Shown: positions 53,083 to 61,616 of the stretch, one piece after another
How the letters are laid out: each line of letters opens with the position of its first letter
How positions within the stretch are numbered: the stretch's first letter is position 1
Origin: Persicitalea sp963803495
GTDB lineage: Bacteria > Bacteroidota > Bacteroidia > Cytophagales > Spirosomataceae
Direction: 5' to 3'
DNA length: 64,000 bases
NCBI GenBank assembly: GCA_963803495.1
Contig: CAWDMP010000002.1
Location: 1,736,001-1,800,000, forward strand
Position numbers and translations under genes: made by a program
The notes under the pieces: generated by a model
Seen by the model: the letters and a program-made list of their open reading frames with translations, nothing else
Database searches by the model: none
What the model was told of the DNA's origin: nothing

Positions 53083-55540
53083 CCTAAATAGCTACTAATA
53101 CTCATTATATCCGCAAACACCCCTGAGGCGGTTACTTCGGCCCCGGCACCGGGGCCCTTTGACCACCAAGCGGACGGTCTTTGTAGCGATCGGTGGTGAA
53201 GGAGACGATGTTGTCGCTGCCGGATAGGTTGTAAAACGGGTGTTCGGGGCCGACGGTGCGGAGCTGGACGGTCGCCTGGTTGTCTTCGAGCGTGGCGATG
53301 TAGCGCAGCACGCCGTTTTGGGCGCGGGCTTCGTTTTGTAGGTTTTCGAAGTACTCGTTCGATGCTTCCAATTCGGCGAAGAATGCTTCGACGGTCGGGG
53401 CGTTCAGGCAGTTTTCAGGAAGCAGCGGGGTGATTTGTACTTCCTCTGGCTCCATAGGTACGCCTACCTCCCGCGCCAGAATCAGGATTTTACGGGCGAC
53501 GTCGGTGCCACTGAGGTCATCGCGCGGGTCGGGCTCGGTATAGCCTTTGGCTTTGGCCTGGCGCACAACATCGACAAAGCGAACCTCGGGGCCGAACGTA
53601 TTGAATATGTAGGAAAGCGTTCCTGATAAAATTGCCTCGATCTTGATGAAATTATCGCCGCTGTCCATCAATCCCTGAATGGTGTTGATGATCGGCAGCC
53701 CCGCGCCGACGTTGGTTTCGTACAGAAACTTCACGCCGCGCTGCAAGGCAGTCCGTTGCAGCCGCTGGTACTCCTCGTAGCGGCCCGAGTTGGCCACCTT
53801 ATTAGGCGTCACGACCGAAATACTGGCGTCGAGCAGGGTTTCGTAATGCTTCACGATGTCTTTATCCGAAGTACAATCTACAAAAACGCTGTTGGGCAGG
53901 TTGAGCTCAACGATGCGGTCCACGAAGGCCGGAATGCTGGTTTTGACACCCTGGTCGGCGAGTTCGTCGCGCCATTTTTCAGGGTCGATGCCGCCGGGTT
54001 CGAGCAGCATTTTCTTGGTATTGGAAAGGCCTACTACGTTAATTTTCAACAACCTCCCTTCACGCAGGTAGGTCGACTGGCTCGTGATTTGATTCAAGAA
54101 CGTACTACCGATCAGGCCCTACACCCACAGTAAAGAGATTGAGCGAACGGGTTTCGGACAAGAAAAAGACGCCGTGAATCGCGTTGAGGGCTTTGGAAAG
54201 GTCGTTCTTGGAAATAACGACCGAAATATTCAAGTTCCGACGAGCCTTGCGCCGTGGCAATGATGTTGATTCCGTTCTTGCCCAACACCGAAAACAACTT
54301 ACCCGACACGCCCGAGCTACGGCGCATGCCTTCGCCCAACGATGGCAATGATCGACACGTTTTTCTCGATGGTCACGCTATCCACATCGCCGGTCGCCAT
54401 TTCGTTTTCGAAGGCTTTGTCGAGTACTTGCTGAGCGCGCTCGGCGTTGCGCGGGTCGATGGTGAAGCAGATCGAGTGTTCCGAGGACGCCTGCGAAATC
54501 AGGATCACGCTGATGTTGTTTTCCGACAAAGCCGTGAACAATCGCGCCGAGATACCCGCCACGCCAATCATGCCGCTGCCCTGAATATTGACCAGCGCCA
54601 TGTCGTCGATCGACGAAATGCCCGTGATCGCGTACTCCTGCGGTCGGGCGGTGCGGTCGACCAGGGTACCTTCGAAACCAAGGTTGAAGGTATTGAGTAC
54701 CCTCAGCGGAATATTCTTGGCAAAAGCGGGTTGCAGGCTGGGCGGATAAATTACCTTGGCCCCAAAGTGCGAAAGCTCCATCGCCTCGGCGTACGAAATC
54801 GCCGGAATCGTGAAAGCGTTGGGTACCTTCCGCGGGTCGGCGGTCATGAGCCCATCCACGTCCGACCAAATTTCGATCACCTGGGCGTCGAGCGCGGCCC
54901 CGAAAATAGAAGCCGTATAGTCCGAACCACCCCGGCCGAGCGTCGTTGTGATCCCCTCAGGCGTCGCGCCGATAAAGCCCGTGATGCACTGCAGCGCCGA
55001 GGTTTTGGCGAAGTGCTCCAGGATGTTCTGATTCGTCGTCTCGAAGTTGACGTCGGCCATACCGAAGTGCGCGTTGGTACGTACCAGCGTGCGGGTATCG
55101 CAAAACTCGGCGCGGACCCCTTTGTTTTTCAGCACTTCGGAAATGATGGTGGTCGACAGCCGCTCGCCGAAACTCATGATGAGGTCGAGGGTACGGTCGG
55201 TCAATTCGCGAATCAGCGATACGCCGCGCAAGATGTCTTCCAGTTCATTAAAAAGCCCCTTTACGTTGGCGAACGTACTGCTCTGCTGCTTCACATTGAT
55301 GAGGCCGCGAATCGTGGCAAAATGGCGCTCTTCCACCACTTTCAACAGCTCGAAGTACTCGGCGTTGCCCGCCGCCGCCATGCGCCCAATCTCGATGAGG
55401 CGGTTGGTAGCACCACCCATGGCCGAGAATACCACCGCTGTGCGCTCGCCTTTGGAAATGCTTTTTTCAAGAATATCGACCACCAACCTGATGCTCTCAA
55501 CCGAACCCACCGACGTACCACCGAACTTTAAGACTTTCAT
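53079..55540 (-). CDS. thrA: Bifunctional aspartokinase/homoserine dehydrogenase, frameshifted
   Basis: About 815 codons from MKVLKFGGTSVGS. Aspartokinase domain (FGGTSVG, FGERLSTTI, GRGGSDYTAS), two ACT domains for threonine feedback, then homoserine dehydrogenase (VGVGLIGSTFLNQI, VDCTSDKD, VTPNKVANSG, AILSGTLSYIFN, EPDPRDDLSGTDVARK). It catalyses steps 1 and 3 of threonine/methionine synthesis. At least five single-base insertions occur: near 54335 (GTTGGGCGAA), 54225 (CTTGAAT), 54110 (GTAGGGCCTG), and two near 53155-53170. After repair the protein ends VFADIMSISSYLG and its stop overlaps the thrB ATG. An essential gene with this many duplicated bases suggests sequencing error. Confidence 0.9.
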
Positions 55541-55567
55541 TAGATGAGGGATATTGAATATTTGGCG

Positions 55568-55575
55568 CAAATATA
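55568..55575 (-). promoter_or_regulatory. -7 element upstream of thrA
   Basis: TATATTTG on the minus strand matches TAnnTTTG exactly, 28 nt before the thrA start. No clear -33 TTTG at the usual spacing. Confidence 0.45.
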
Positions 55576-55671
55576 ACGAAAGGCGTTCCGGCCGCGTGAT
55601 TTTAACCCAAAAAGTGCATTTCTTGCCTACTTTTCAATTGCTTGAATCTCATGAAGGCTTCCGAGTATGAG

Positions 55672-55704
55672 CATTCATCACTCATCATTCATCACTCATC
55701 ATTC
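55672..55704 (+). repeat. TCATCACTCATCATT direct repeat before the MFS gene
   Basis: CATTCATCACTCAT is repeated with small changes directly before the ATG at 55709 (two 15-nt units). Closely related to the leader of modB at 44396-44426. Confidence 0.8.
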
Positions 55705-55708
55705 AAAG

Positions 55709-56986
55709 ATGCTCTACCGCTACCGCGTCCTTGTCTTTCTCTTCTCGCTTTCGATGATCACCTACCTCGACCGGGTATGTATTTCGGTGGTGGGCGTCCG
55801 CATGAAGGCCGACCTCGGCCTCAGCAACGAGCAGTTCGGATGGGTACTGGGCGCATTCTCGCTGGCCTACGCGCTCTTCGAAATGCCCACCGGTGCCCTG
55901 GGCGACCGCCTCGGGCCGCGCCGGGTACTGCTGCGCGTCGTGCTGTGGTGGTCCCTTTTTACCGCGCTCACCGGCGTAGCGACGGGTTTGATCGCGCTGA
56001 TCGTCATTCGGTTTATGTTCGGAATGGGCGAAGCGGGCGCTTACCCCAACAGCTCTATCGTGATCGCCCGCTGGTTTCCGGCGGCCGAGACGGGCCGGGC
56101 GCAGGCGTTCATCTGGGGCGCCGGGCGGCTGGGCGGCGCGCTGGCCCCGCTGGTGATGGTACCCCTGGCAGCCAGCGCGGGCTGGCGGGCGTCTTTCTGG
56201 GCGATGGGATTGATCGGGGTCGTATGGGCGGGGGTATGGTACTGGTGGTTTCGGGATTTTCCCCAGGAGAAAAAAGGAATTTCCGGGCAAGAGCTCGCCT
56301 ACATCCAGGAAAACCGGCGCTTTCGCCCGCAGGCGCACGGGCTGGCGTGGGGCGCGCTGCTGCGGAGCCGCAACCTGTGGGCGCTGGTCATCATGTTTCA
56401 CTTTTATATGTACGGTGCGTATTTCTTTTATAGCTGGATGCCCATCTATCTGCAAGAAGGCCGTCATTTCAGCGAATCCGAGATGCAGCTTTTTTCCACC
56501 CTACCTTTCCTGTCGGGAGCGGTGGGCTGCTTCACGGGTGGGTTTCTGAGCGATTGGCTGGTGAAGCGCTACGGACTGCGCATCGGCCGCGCCAGCGTGG
56601 GGCTGGTCGGTATGGGTCTGTCGAGTGTGGTGATGTGGACCTCGGCGCTCACCGCCGACAACGTCACGGCGGCCTACCTGCTCTCGGCCGGGATGCTTTT
56701 CAAGGACCTGACGCTGCCCGTTTCCTTCGCCGTCTGCGTCGACATCGGCAAGAGCCGCGCGGGTACTGTATCGGGTACCATGAACATGATCGGGCAGTTG
56801 GGTGGCTTTTTTCTCGCCATATTTTTTGGTAAAATCGTCGAATGGGCCGGGGACTACAATTACCCGCTCTACATCATCGGTACCTTGCTCGGCATCAGCA
56901 GCTTGCTGTGGCTGGTCATCGACCCCACGAAAGAGTTGGCCTGGAAGACGGTGGGGGCGAATGATGCGGGGTTATTGGATGGGTAG
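55709..56986 (+). CDS. MFS transporter, anion:cation symporter (ACS)-like family
   Basis: About 425 aa and 12 predicted helices. The start is the Met of MLYRYRVLVFLFSLSMITYLDRVCIS; the frame is open 42 nt upstream but only through the repeat leader. YLDRVCISVVGVRMKADLGLSNEQFGWVLGAFSLAYALFEMPTGALGDRLGPRRVL and RFMFGMGEAGAYPNSSIVIARWFP are typical of the ACS group, which imports organic acids such as hexuronates, glucarate or phthalate. No catabolic neighbour shows the substrate. Confidence 0.88.
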   Translation: MLYRYRVLVFLFSLSMITYLDRVCISVVGVRMKADLGLSNEQFGWVLGAFSLAYALFEMPTGALGDRLGPRRVLLRVVLWWSLFTALTGVATGLIALIVIRFMFGMGEAGAYPNSSIVIARWFPAAETGRAQAFIWGAGRLGGALAPLVMVPLAASAGWRASFWAMGLIGVVWAGVWYWWFRDFPQEKKGISGQELAYIQENRRFRPQAHGLAWGALLRSRNLWALVIMFHFYMYGAYFFYSWMPIYLQEGRHFSESEMQLFSTLPFLSGAVGCFTGGFLSDWLVKRYGLRIGRASVGLVGMGLSSVVMWTSALTADNVTAAYLLSAGMLFKDLTLPVSFAVCVDIGKSRAGTVSGTMNMIGQLGGFFLAIFFGKIVEWAGDYNYPLYIIGTLLGISSLLWLVIDPTKELAWKTVGANDAGLLDG

Positions 56987-57290
56987 CTACTTATTTATTT
57001 GGACAATTTCTTGCCATATAGTTATGATTCTATTGCGACGCTCCCTTTGGTTTTGGAATTGTCCGCCGCGGCGATAATTTCCAACAATATCACAATATCT
57101 TGGGGCCGCATCCCATTATGCTTCTTCATGACTTATTCAATTTGAGATTTGCGAATTGCGAATCAGGAAAACAAGTACTTCATATTCTTTCTGACTGAGA
57201 CTTGCCTTCCGAAGACGAGTCAGGTTAGGATAATGAGAACGACGATCAATGTTCGTTAAAAGTCGGATTCGCACTGTGCCACGTGCAGCC
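56987..57290. other. Intergenic stretch with a possible gene remnant
   Basis: No full gene is visible in these 304 bp. It holds the small minus-strand frame described at 57022-57129 and a short repeat (TTTGCGAATTGCGAATC, near 57146-57162). No terminator hairpin or clear promoter was recognised. Confidence 0.5.
57022..57129 (-). pseudogene. Possible remnant of a winged-helix regulatory protein
   Basis: A 35-codon frame reading MKKHNGMRPQDIVILLEIIA and then AADNSKTKGSVAIES. The RPQDIVILL-IIA start resembles the first helix of small winged-helix DNA-binding proteins (RPQDIVVLLK type) found near toxin or defence genes. The remaining helices are absent, so it is either a truncated remnant or a chance frame. 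Confidence 0.35.
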
Positions 57291-58563
57291 CTATACCTTG
57301 AAAATCATTTTTTTCCGGTAAAAAAAGTACAAAATCACAAACCAAATCGCCAGATAAACCAAAGCCCCCGCCAGCGAAGCGGCCTTGGGATCGGCGAAAT
57401 GCGGTGCAATTTGAAAATTGTAAAGATAACTCTGCAAGCCAATCGGGTCGGCGGCGGTATCGGCGGGGTTGGGTACTTGGATGGCGCTCAAAGCGCGGGG
57501 AATGATACCCGAAAAGAAAAATACCACCATCGGATTCACCCCAAAAACCAAAAAGGGTACGATCCAGCCTTTGATTTCCTTGTAGTCGATGATAAAATAG
57601 AGCAGCGCCAGCAGTACCAGGCCGATCCCCGCCGCGTAGAGTACGTACGAACTTGTCCAGAGCGCTTTATTGATAGGAAAAGCTACATTCCAGAGCATCC
57701 CCAGCAGAATCCCAGCCGCACCACTCAGCAGCAGGTACACAAACTTTTTATGTTTGGAAATATCGGCGGTGAGCAACGCCCCGGTCAGCAGTCCGGCGAT
57801 GCCCGTGGCAATGGCGGGCAGGGTACTCAGAATGCCCTTCCGGGTCCCAGGTTTTGGATGTGACCCACAGGTGGTTGGGGATGATGAGGTAGTCCAGCCA
57901 GGCGGCCAGATTGGTACCCTTCTCGACATTGGCCGCCCCGACGCCCGGCACCGGAATCAGCGCCATAATCGCCCAGTACCCCAGCAGAATCACCACGCAT
58001 ACAATAGCCTGAGTCGAGACCGAGGTCGTCAGATACAGCAGCGACACGACCAGGTACACCACCGCGATGCGCTGCAACACGCCCGGAATGCGGGTATTTT
58101 GGTAATCGGCGAAGCCACCGAAAGCCAGCACGAACAGCACAATGAAAATGCCGAGCGCCACGTAAAGTTGCTGCCGACGGCGGTACTTGCCAAACAATGC
58201 CGCCACGACCAGGGCCGTAACCAGCAGCCGAACCACGAGCAGTGCGGTACCTTCCAGGCCAAACAGGTGAATTTTGGAAAAGAAATTAAGAAACAATCCC
58301 AGCGAGAAAATACGCAGGAAACGCGTCAGGATTTTTTCCCATACCGCCTGGTCGAGTACTTTCCGGGGTGTAGCCAGTACCGTCGTGATGCCCACAATGA
58401 ACAGGAAGGTAGGGAATACTAAATCTGTGGGGGTAAAGCCGTGCCATTCGGCGTGCAGAAAGGGCGGATAGACGTTGCCCCAGTCGCCGGGGTTGTTGAC
58501 GATCGTCATCAGCATGATCGTCAGGCCGCGCAGGACGTCGAGGGAAAGCAAACGGTTTTTCAT
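57291..58563 (-). CDS. DUF5009/heparan-alpha-glucosaminide N-acetyltransferase-like membrane protein, frameshifted
   Basis: About 424 codons and roughly 10-12 transmembrane helices. The N-terminus RLLSLDVLRGLTIMLMTIVNNPGDW and the HGFTPTDLVFPTFLFIVGIT segment are typical of the HGSNAT/YeiB-like acyltransferase family, which moves acetyl groups across the membrane to sugars. RIPGVLQRIAVVYL is also conserved. The frame breaks near 57838: CCGGAAGGGCATTCTG should read PEGILSTLPA (one G too many), after which the protein continues with GIAGLLTGALL. Role in this organism is unknown; glycan acetylation is plausible. Confidence 0.85.
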
Positions 58564-58629
58564 AAAAAACTACGAGAGGAGGTTCCAGGCAAAAGTACAA
58601 GTACATCCGCAATCTACCCCAGGGCAAAG

Positions 58630-59860
58630 CTACCCGTCGTTTCGCCACAGTAGCGACGAATCTCCGTAACTCAAAAAGCGGTAGTCGTTGGTCAGCGCTT
58701 CGTCATAGATCTTCTGCCAATCTTCACCGACAAAAGCCGCTACCAATAGAATGAGCGTCGAGCCAGGCTGATGGTAGTTGGTGATCAGCCCTTGGCACAG
58801 TCGAAAGCGATAGCCGGGAAAAATAAATATCTCGGTTTGTCCGGTGATCTTCCTGCACCTTTTTTTGATCAAAAAGCCCAAGTACCGCCGCTAGTGCCTC
58901 GGCAGCGGTGGGTAGTTCGTTCTCTTGAAATTGGTAGGGATACAGCTTCTCGATCCAGAATTCTGTCGTTTCCTGTTTTAGCAATTTTACCCCAAACCAG
59001 TACAAACTTTCAAGCGAACGCATCGAGGTAGTACCTACCGCCACGATGTGGCCGACGCGATCGAGCAGCTGCTCGACCAACACGCGGGTGTACACGACTT
59101 GCTCCGAGTGCATGTGGTGCTCGCGGATGTTCTCGACTTTGATCGGCTGGAAGGTACCCGCGCCCACGTGCAGCGTTAGGAAGGCGCTTCGAATATCCTT
59201 TTTCGCCAGGCCATCGAGTACCGAGTCCGTGAAATGCAGCCCGGCCGTGGGAGCCGCGACCGCGCCCTCCTGCCGGGCGTACACGGTTTGGTAAGTTTGG
59301 GCGTCCTGGGCTTCGGTATCGCGATTGAGATAGGGCGGTAGCGGGATTTCGCCCAGCGCTTGTACGATTTCCAGAAACGGGGCATCGCTATTCCAATCGA
59401 GCTGCACCCGGTTTTGCGCGTAGTCGAGGTACCTGGCTTGCAGCGTGACCTCTTGCCCACCGACCGACAAGGTACTAGCCAAGGTCTCAGTCGGTTTCCA
59501 GCGTTTTTTGTTGCCGATCATGCACGTCCAGGTACTTTGGCGCGTCACGAGCATGGCGTCGTTGATGATGCGGGTAGGCGCTTCGGGGTTGAGCAGGAGT
59601 AGTTGGATGGTCGCGCCGGTGGGTTTCTGAAAGTACACCCGCGCCGGAATGACTCTTGTGTCGTTGAAAACCAGCAAACTTTCGGCCGGTAGTTGGTCAG
59701 CGATCTGGTGGAAACGGTGGTGGCTCAGTTTGCCCGCCCGGTACACCAGCAGTTTGGAAGTATCGCGCGGCGAAACGGGGTAGCGGGCAATGCGCGCGTC
59801 GGGGAGTTCGTAGGTGTACTTGCTGAGCCGGATTTCGCCCGGGGTACTAGAATCTTGCAT
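58630..59860 (-). CDS. queA: S-adenosylmethionine:tRNA ribosyltransferase-isomerase, frameshifted
   Basis: About 410 codons. It makes epoxyqueuosine in the wobble position of certain tRNAs. Family signatures: YELPDARIARYPVSPRDTSKLLVY, LLVFNDTRVIPARV, EGAVAAPTAGLHFT, LHVGAGTFQPIKVENIREHHMHSE, then YRFRLCQGLITNYHQPGSTLILLVAAF. The frame breaks near 58883: GTACTTGGGCTTTTTG should read VLGFLI (one G too many). The repaired C-terminus is YGDSSLLWRN. Length after repair is normal for Bacteroidota. Preceded by a four-helix membrane protein gene 13 nt upstream. Confidence 0.92.
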
Positions 59861-59873
59861 GCTTGACTTGAAC

Positions 59874-60392
59874 TTAATTCAGCGAAATATCCGGCACGGG
59901 CGGGCGCATCATGCGGATCGGAAACGCCACAAAAATGGCGATCAACATCCCGAAGCCCAGGTAGAAGAGCCAGGCGAACGAGAAGACATTTTCTTTGAAC
60001 TGGTTGCTGTTGATGGTACCCAGCGCGAACAAACTCAGCGCTACGATGGTATTGATGGCGGCGATCAGGCAGAACAAAAAGTTGGTCAAATGCTCGTCCA
60101 GCAGCTCGCGATGGTCGGCCCAGGCACGGCGGTTGGGCACGGGCAGCAACGAGGTAGGTACCTTGACGATCTGCTTCGCGACCACCCGAACGACGACGTT
60201 ATTAAAAATAATCAGGCCCGCCGCGATATAGAAAATCGTGGATTTCTCGATGTAGTTTTCGGCCACGCCCAACGATGAGAAGCCGACCGCCACCAAGTCC
60301 GGTAACAGGGAGTAGGTCCAGCCCAGCCCGCCGACGGCTAGCAGAATCGAGAACCAACGCCAGATTTTTATGCTAAATGTGGAAACTTTCAA
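59874..60392 (-). CDS. Membrane protein of unknown function
   Basis: A 172-aa protein with four predicted transmembrane helices: WFSILLAVGGLGWTYSLLPDL, IFYIAAGLIIFNNVVVRVV, FLFCLIAAINTIVALSLFAL and WLFYLGFGMLIAIFVAFP. A polar loop with RRAWADHRELLDEHLTN lies between helices 2 and 3. I do not recognise the family beyond a general resemblance to small DUF1648-like membrane proteins. It precedes queA by 13 nt on the same strand and may be co-transcribed. Its leader carries a TTAGGTATTAGG-type repeat. Confidence 0.6.
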   Translation of the reverse strand: MKVSTFSIKIWRWFSILLAVGGLGWTYSLLPDLVAVGFSSLGVAENYIEKSTIFYIAAGLIIFNNVVVRVVAKQIVKVPTSLLPVPNRRAWADHRELLDEHLTNFLFCLIAAINTIVALSLFALGTINSNQFKENVFSFAWLFYLGFGMLIAIFVAFPIRMMRPPVPDISLN

Positions 60393-60395
60393 GAT

Positions 60396-60430
60396 TTAGG
60401 TTATTAGGTATTAGGTTGTTAGGTGTTAGG
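60396..60430. repeat. TTAGGTATTAGG short-period repeat, left copy
   Basis: Five units of about 7 nt (TTAGGTT, ATTAGGT, ATTAGGTT, GTTAGGT, GTTAGG). It lies 4-38 nt upstream of the minus-strand membrane protein start and is an inverted copy of the repeat at 60563-60600; 19 nt (AGGTATTAGGTTGTTAGGT) are identical. Confidence 0.85.
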
Positions 60431-60562
60431 GCTATTGCACGGTCTAGTGTCAGATTTTTTATTTAGTTTGCTAAATGGCTGGCTACTAAAAATAGTTTTT
60501 TGCTGAATCGGAAAGCCAAGAACAATTTGCACCATAATTCCTGGCAAAATTAGACCCGAAGG

Positions 60563-60600
60563 CACCTAAAACCTAACAACCTAATACCTAATACCTCATC
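60563..60600. repeat. CCTAATACCTAATACC short-period repeat, right copy
   Basis: Same repeat as at 60396-60430 but in opposite orientation, ending 6 nt before the adenosyltransferase ATG. Each of the two divergent genes therefore has the same G-poor sequence directly in front of its start codon. Confidence 0.85.
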
Positions 60601-60605
60601 AAACT

Positions 60606-61154
60606 ATGAAAATATATACCAAAACCGGCGATCAAGGCACCACAGCCCTCATTGGCGGCACCCGTGTGAGTAAGGCCCACATCCGCCTCGACACCTATGG
60701 TACCGTCGATGAGCTGAATTCCTGGATCGGCCTGCTTCGCGATCAACCCGTAAACTCGGCGCGGCGCGATTTGTTGAAAGAAATCCAGGATCGCCTTTTT
60801 ACCATCGGTTCGCATCTCGCCGCCGAGCCCGACCAAACCCGCCAAAAACTCCCCGACCTCCACGAAGCCGACCTCACGCTGCTTGAGAACGAGATGGATG
60901 CCATGGATGCCTTCCTGCCCCAACTTCGCGCCTTCGTACTACCCGGCGGCCACCAATCGGTTTCCTTCGGGCACGTAGCGCGCACCGTCTGCCGCCGCGC
61001 CGAGCGCACGGTCATCCTGCTGCACGAGCAGGAGCCCGTAGAAGAAATTGTGATTAGGTACCTCAACCGCCTGTCGGACTACCTGTTTATGCTTTGCCGC
61101 ATGATGACGCAGGAGCTGGGGGCGGAAGAAGTGGCCTGGAAAGCACGGATGTAG
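60606..61154 (+). CDS. Cob(I)alamin adenosyltransferase, PduO type
   Basis: A 182-aa enzyme that transfers the adenosyl group of ATP to cob(I)alamin or cob(I)yrinate diamide. The N-terminal ATP loop is KIYTKTGDQGTTALIGGTRVSK, followed by LDTYGTVDELNSWIGL, FVLPGG, and FGHVARTVCRRAERTV with the conserved Arg residues. RYLNRLSDYLFMLCR is the C-terminal signature. Complete and in frame. No other cobalamin genes are nearby. Confidence 0.95.
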   Translation: MKIYTKTGDQGTTALIGGTRVSKAHIRLDTYGTVDELNSWIGLLRDQPVNSARRDLLKEIQDRLFTIGSHLAAEPDQTRQKLPDLHEADLTLLENEMDAMDAFLPQLRAFVLPGGHQSVSFGHVARTVCRRAERTVILLHEQEPVEEIVIRYLNRLSDYLFMLCRMMTQELGAEEVAWKARM

Positions 61155-61227
61155 GGGGTTGATTTTGATTCGAAAGTTTGTTTTGACCTTTTCCAAGAAG
61201 TTTTTGTGAAATTTTATAGGAAAACGC

Positions 61228-61258
61228 TTTGATGTTTAATCGGTTAAGCATACATTTG
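61228..61258 (+). promoter_or_regulatory. Bacteroidota-type promoter of the second susC
   Basis: TTTG (61228-61231), 19 nt spacer, then TACATTTG (61251-61258): an exact match to the TTTG-N19-TAnnTTTG pattern of the primary Bacteroidota sigma factor. Transcription should start near 61265, giving a leader of about 350 nt. Confidence 0.65.
61235..61248. promoter_or_regulatory. Candidate operator in the promoter spacer
   Basis: TTTAATCGGTTAAG is a near-palindrome centred on CG, like many LacI-type operators (TTAAnCGnTTAA), and lies exactly between the -33 and -7 boxes, where a bound repressor would block the polymerase. Confidence 0.4.
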
Positions 61259-61537
61259 ACTCACTTCCTTAAAACCATACATTTTCAATTAATAGTACAG
61301 AATCCACTTTTGGAGTGACATTGGCTTTTGATCAGACTCTGCCTTCGGCTCACCACCGTTTTGACGATAGCTTAAAATCATACAGGATTACTAATCAACT
61401 ATTTGAAGATAAAAGAACTTATTAGTTCGGGTAATACACACCAATAATTATTCTGATTTCACAGCAAACCACTCAGCGTGCTTGGTATGGCTAAAAACTA
61501 ACATGACCAGTGGGATGGAGAGAACCATTGCGTCTTT

Positions 61538-61553
61538 GCTTAATCGTTAAAGC
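61538..61553. promoter_or_regulatory. Second copy of the candidate operator
   Basis: GCTTAATCGTTAAAGC resembles the promoter-spacer site and lies about 300 nt downstream, 64 nt before the susC start. Two spaced sites would allow repression by DNA looping, or one may serve a second promoter (inference). Confidence 0.4.
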
Positions 61554-61616
61554 TACAACTGAAAATTAATAACCCCTTCACAGTCAACTATTCCCAAACT
61601 TTTACGCTACTCTTCA

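Larger units (their letters stand above)
61155..61616. other. Long leader/intergenic region before the second SusC
   Basis: 462 bp without a convincing gene. It holds a good promoter match (61228-61258), two related TTAATCG palindromes (61235-61248, 61538-61553) and a leader of about 350 nt. AT-rich compared with the genes around it. Confidence 0.6.

Noticed and set aside
54254..55531. 425-codon open frame on the plus strand
   Set aside because: Antisense to the aspartokinase part of thrA; composition (many Arg/His, no motif) is that of a shadow frame.
6090..59860. Genome-wide programmed frameshifting as an explanation for the broken genes
   Set aside because: The breaks have no common slippery motif, fall at different places in each gene, and thrA alone would need five; single-base sequence error is simpler.
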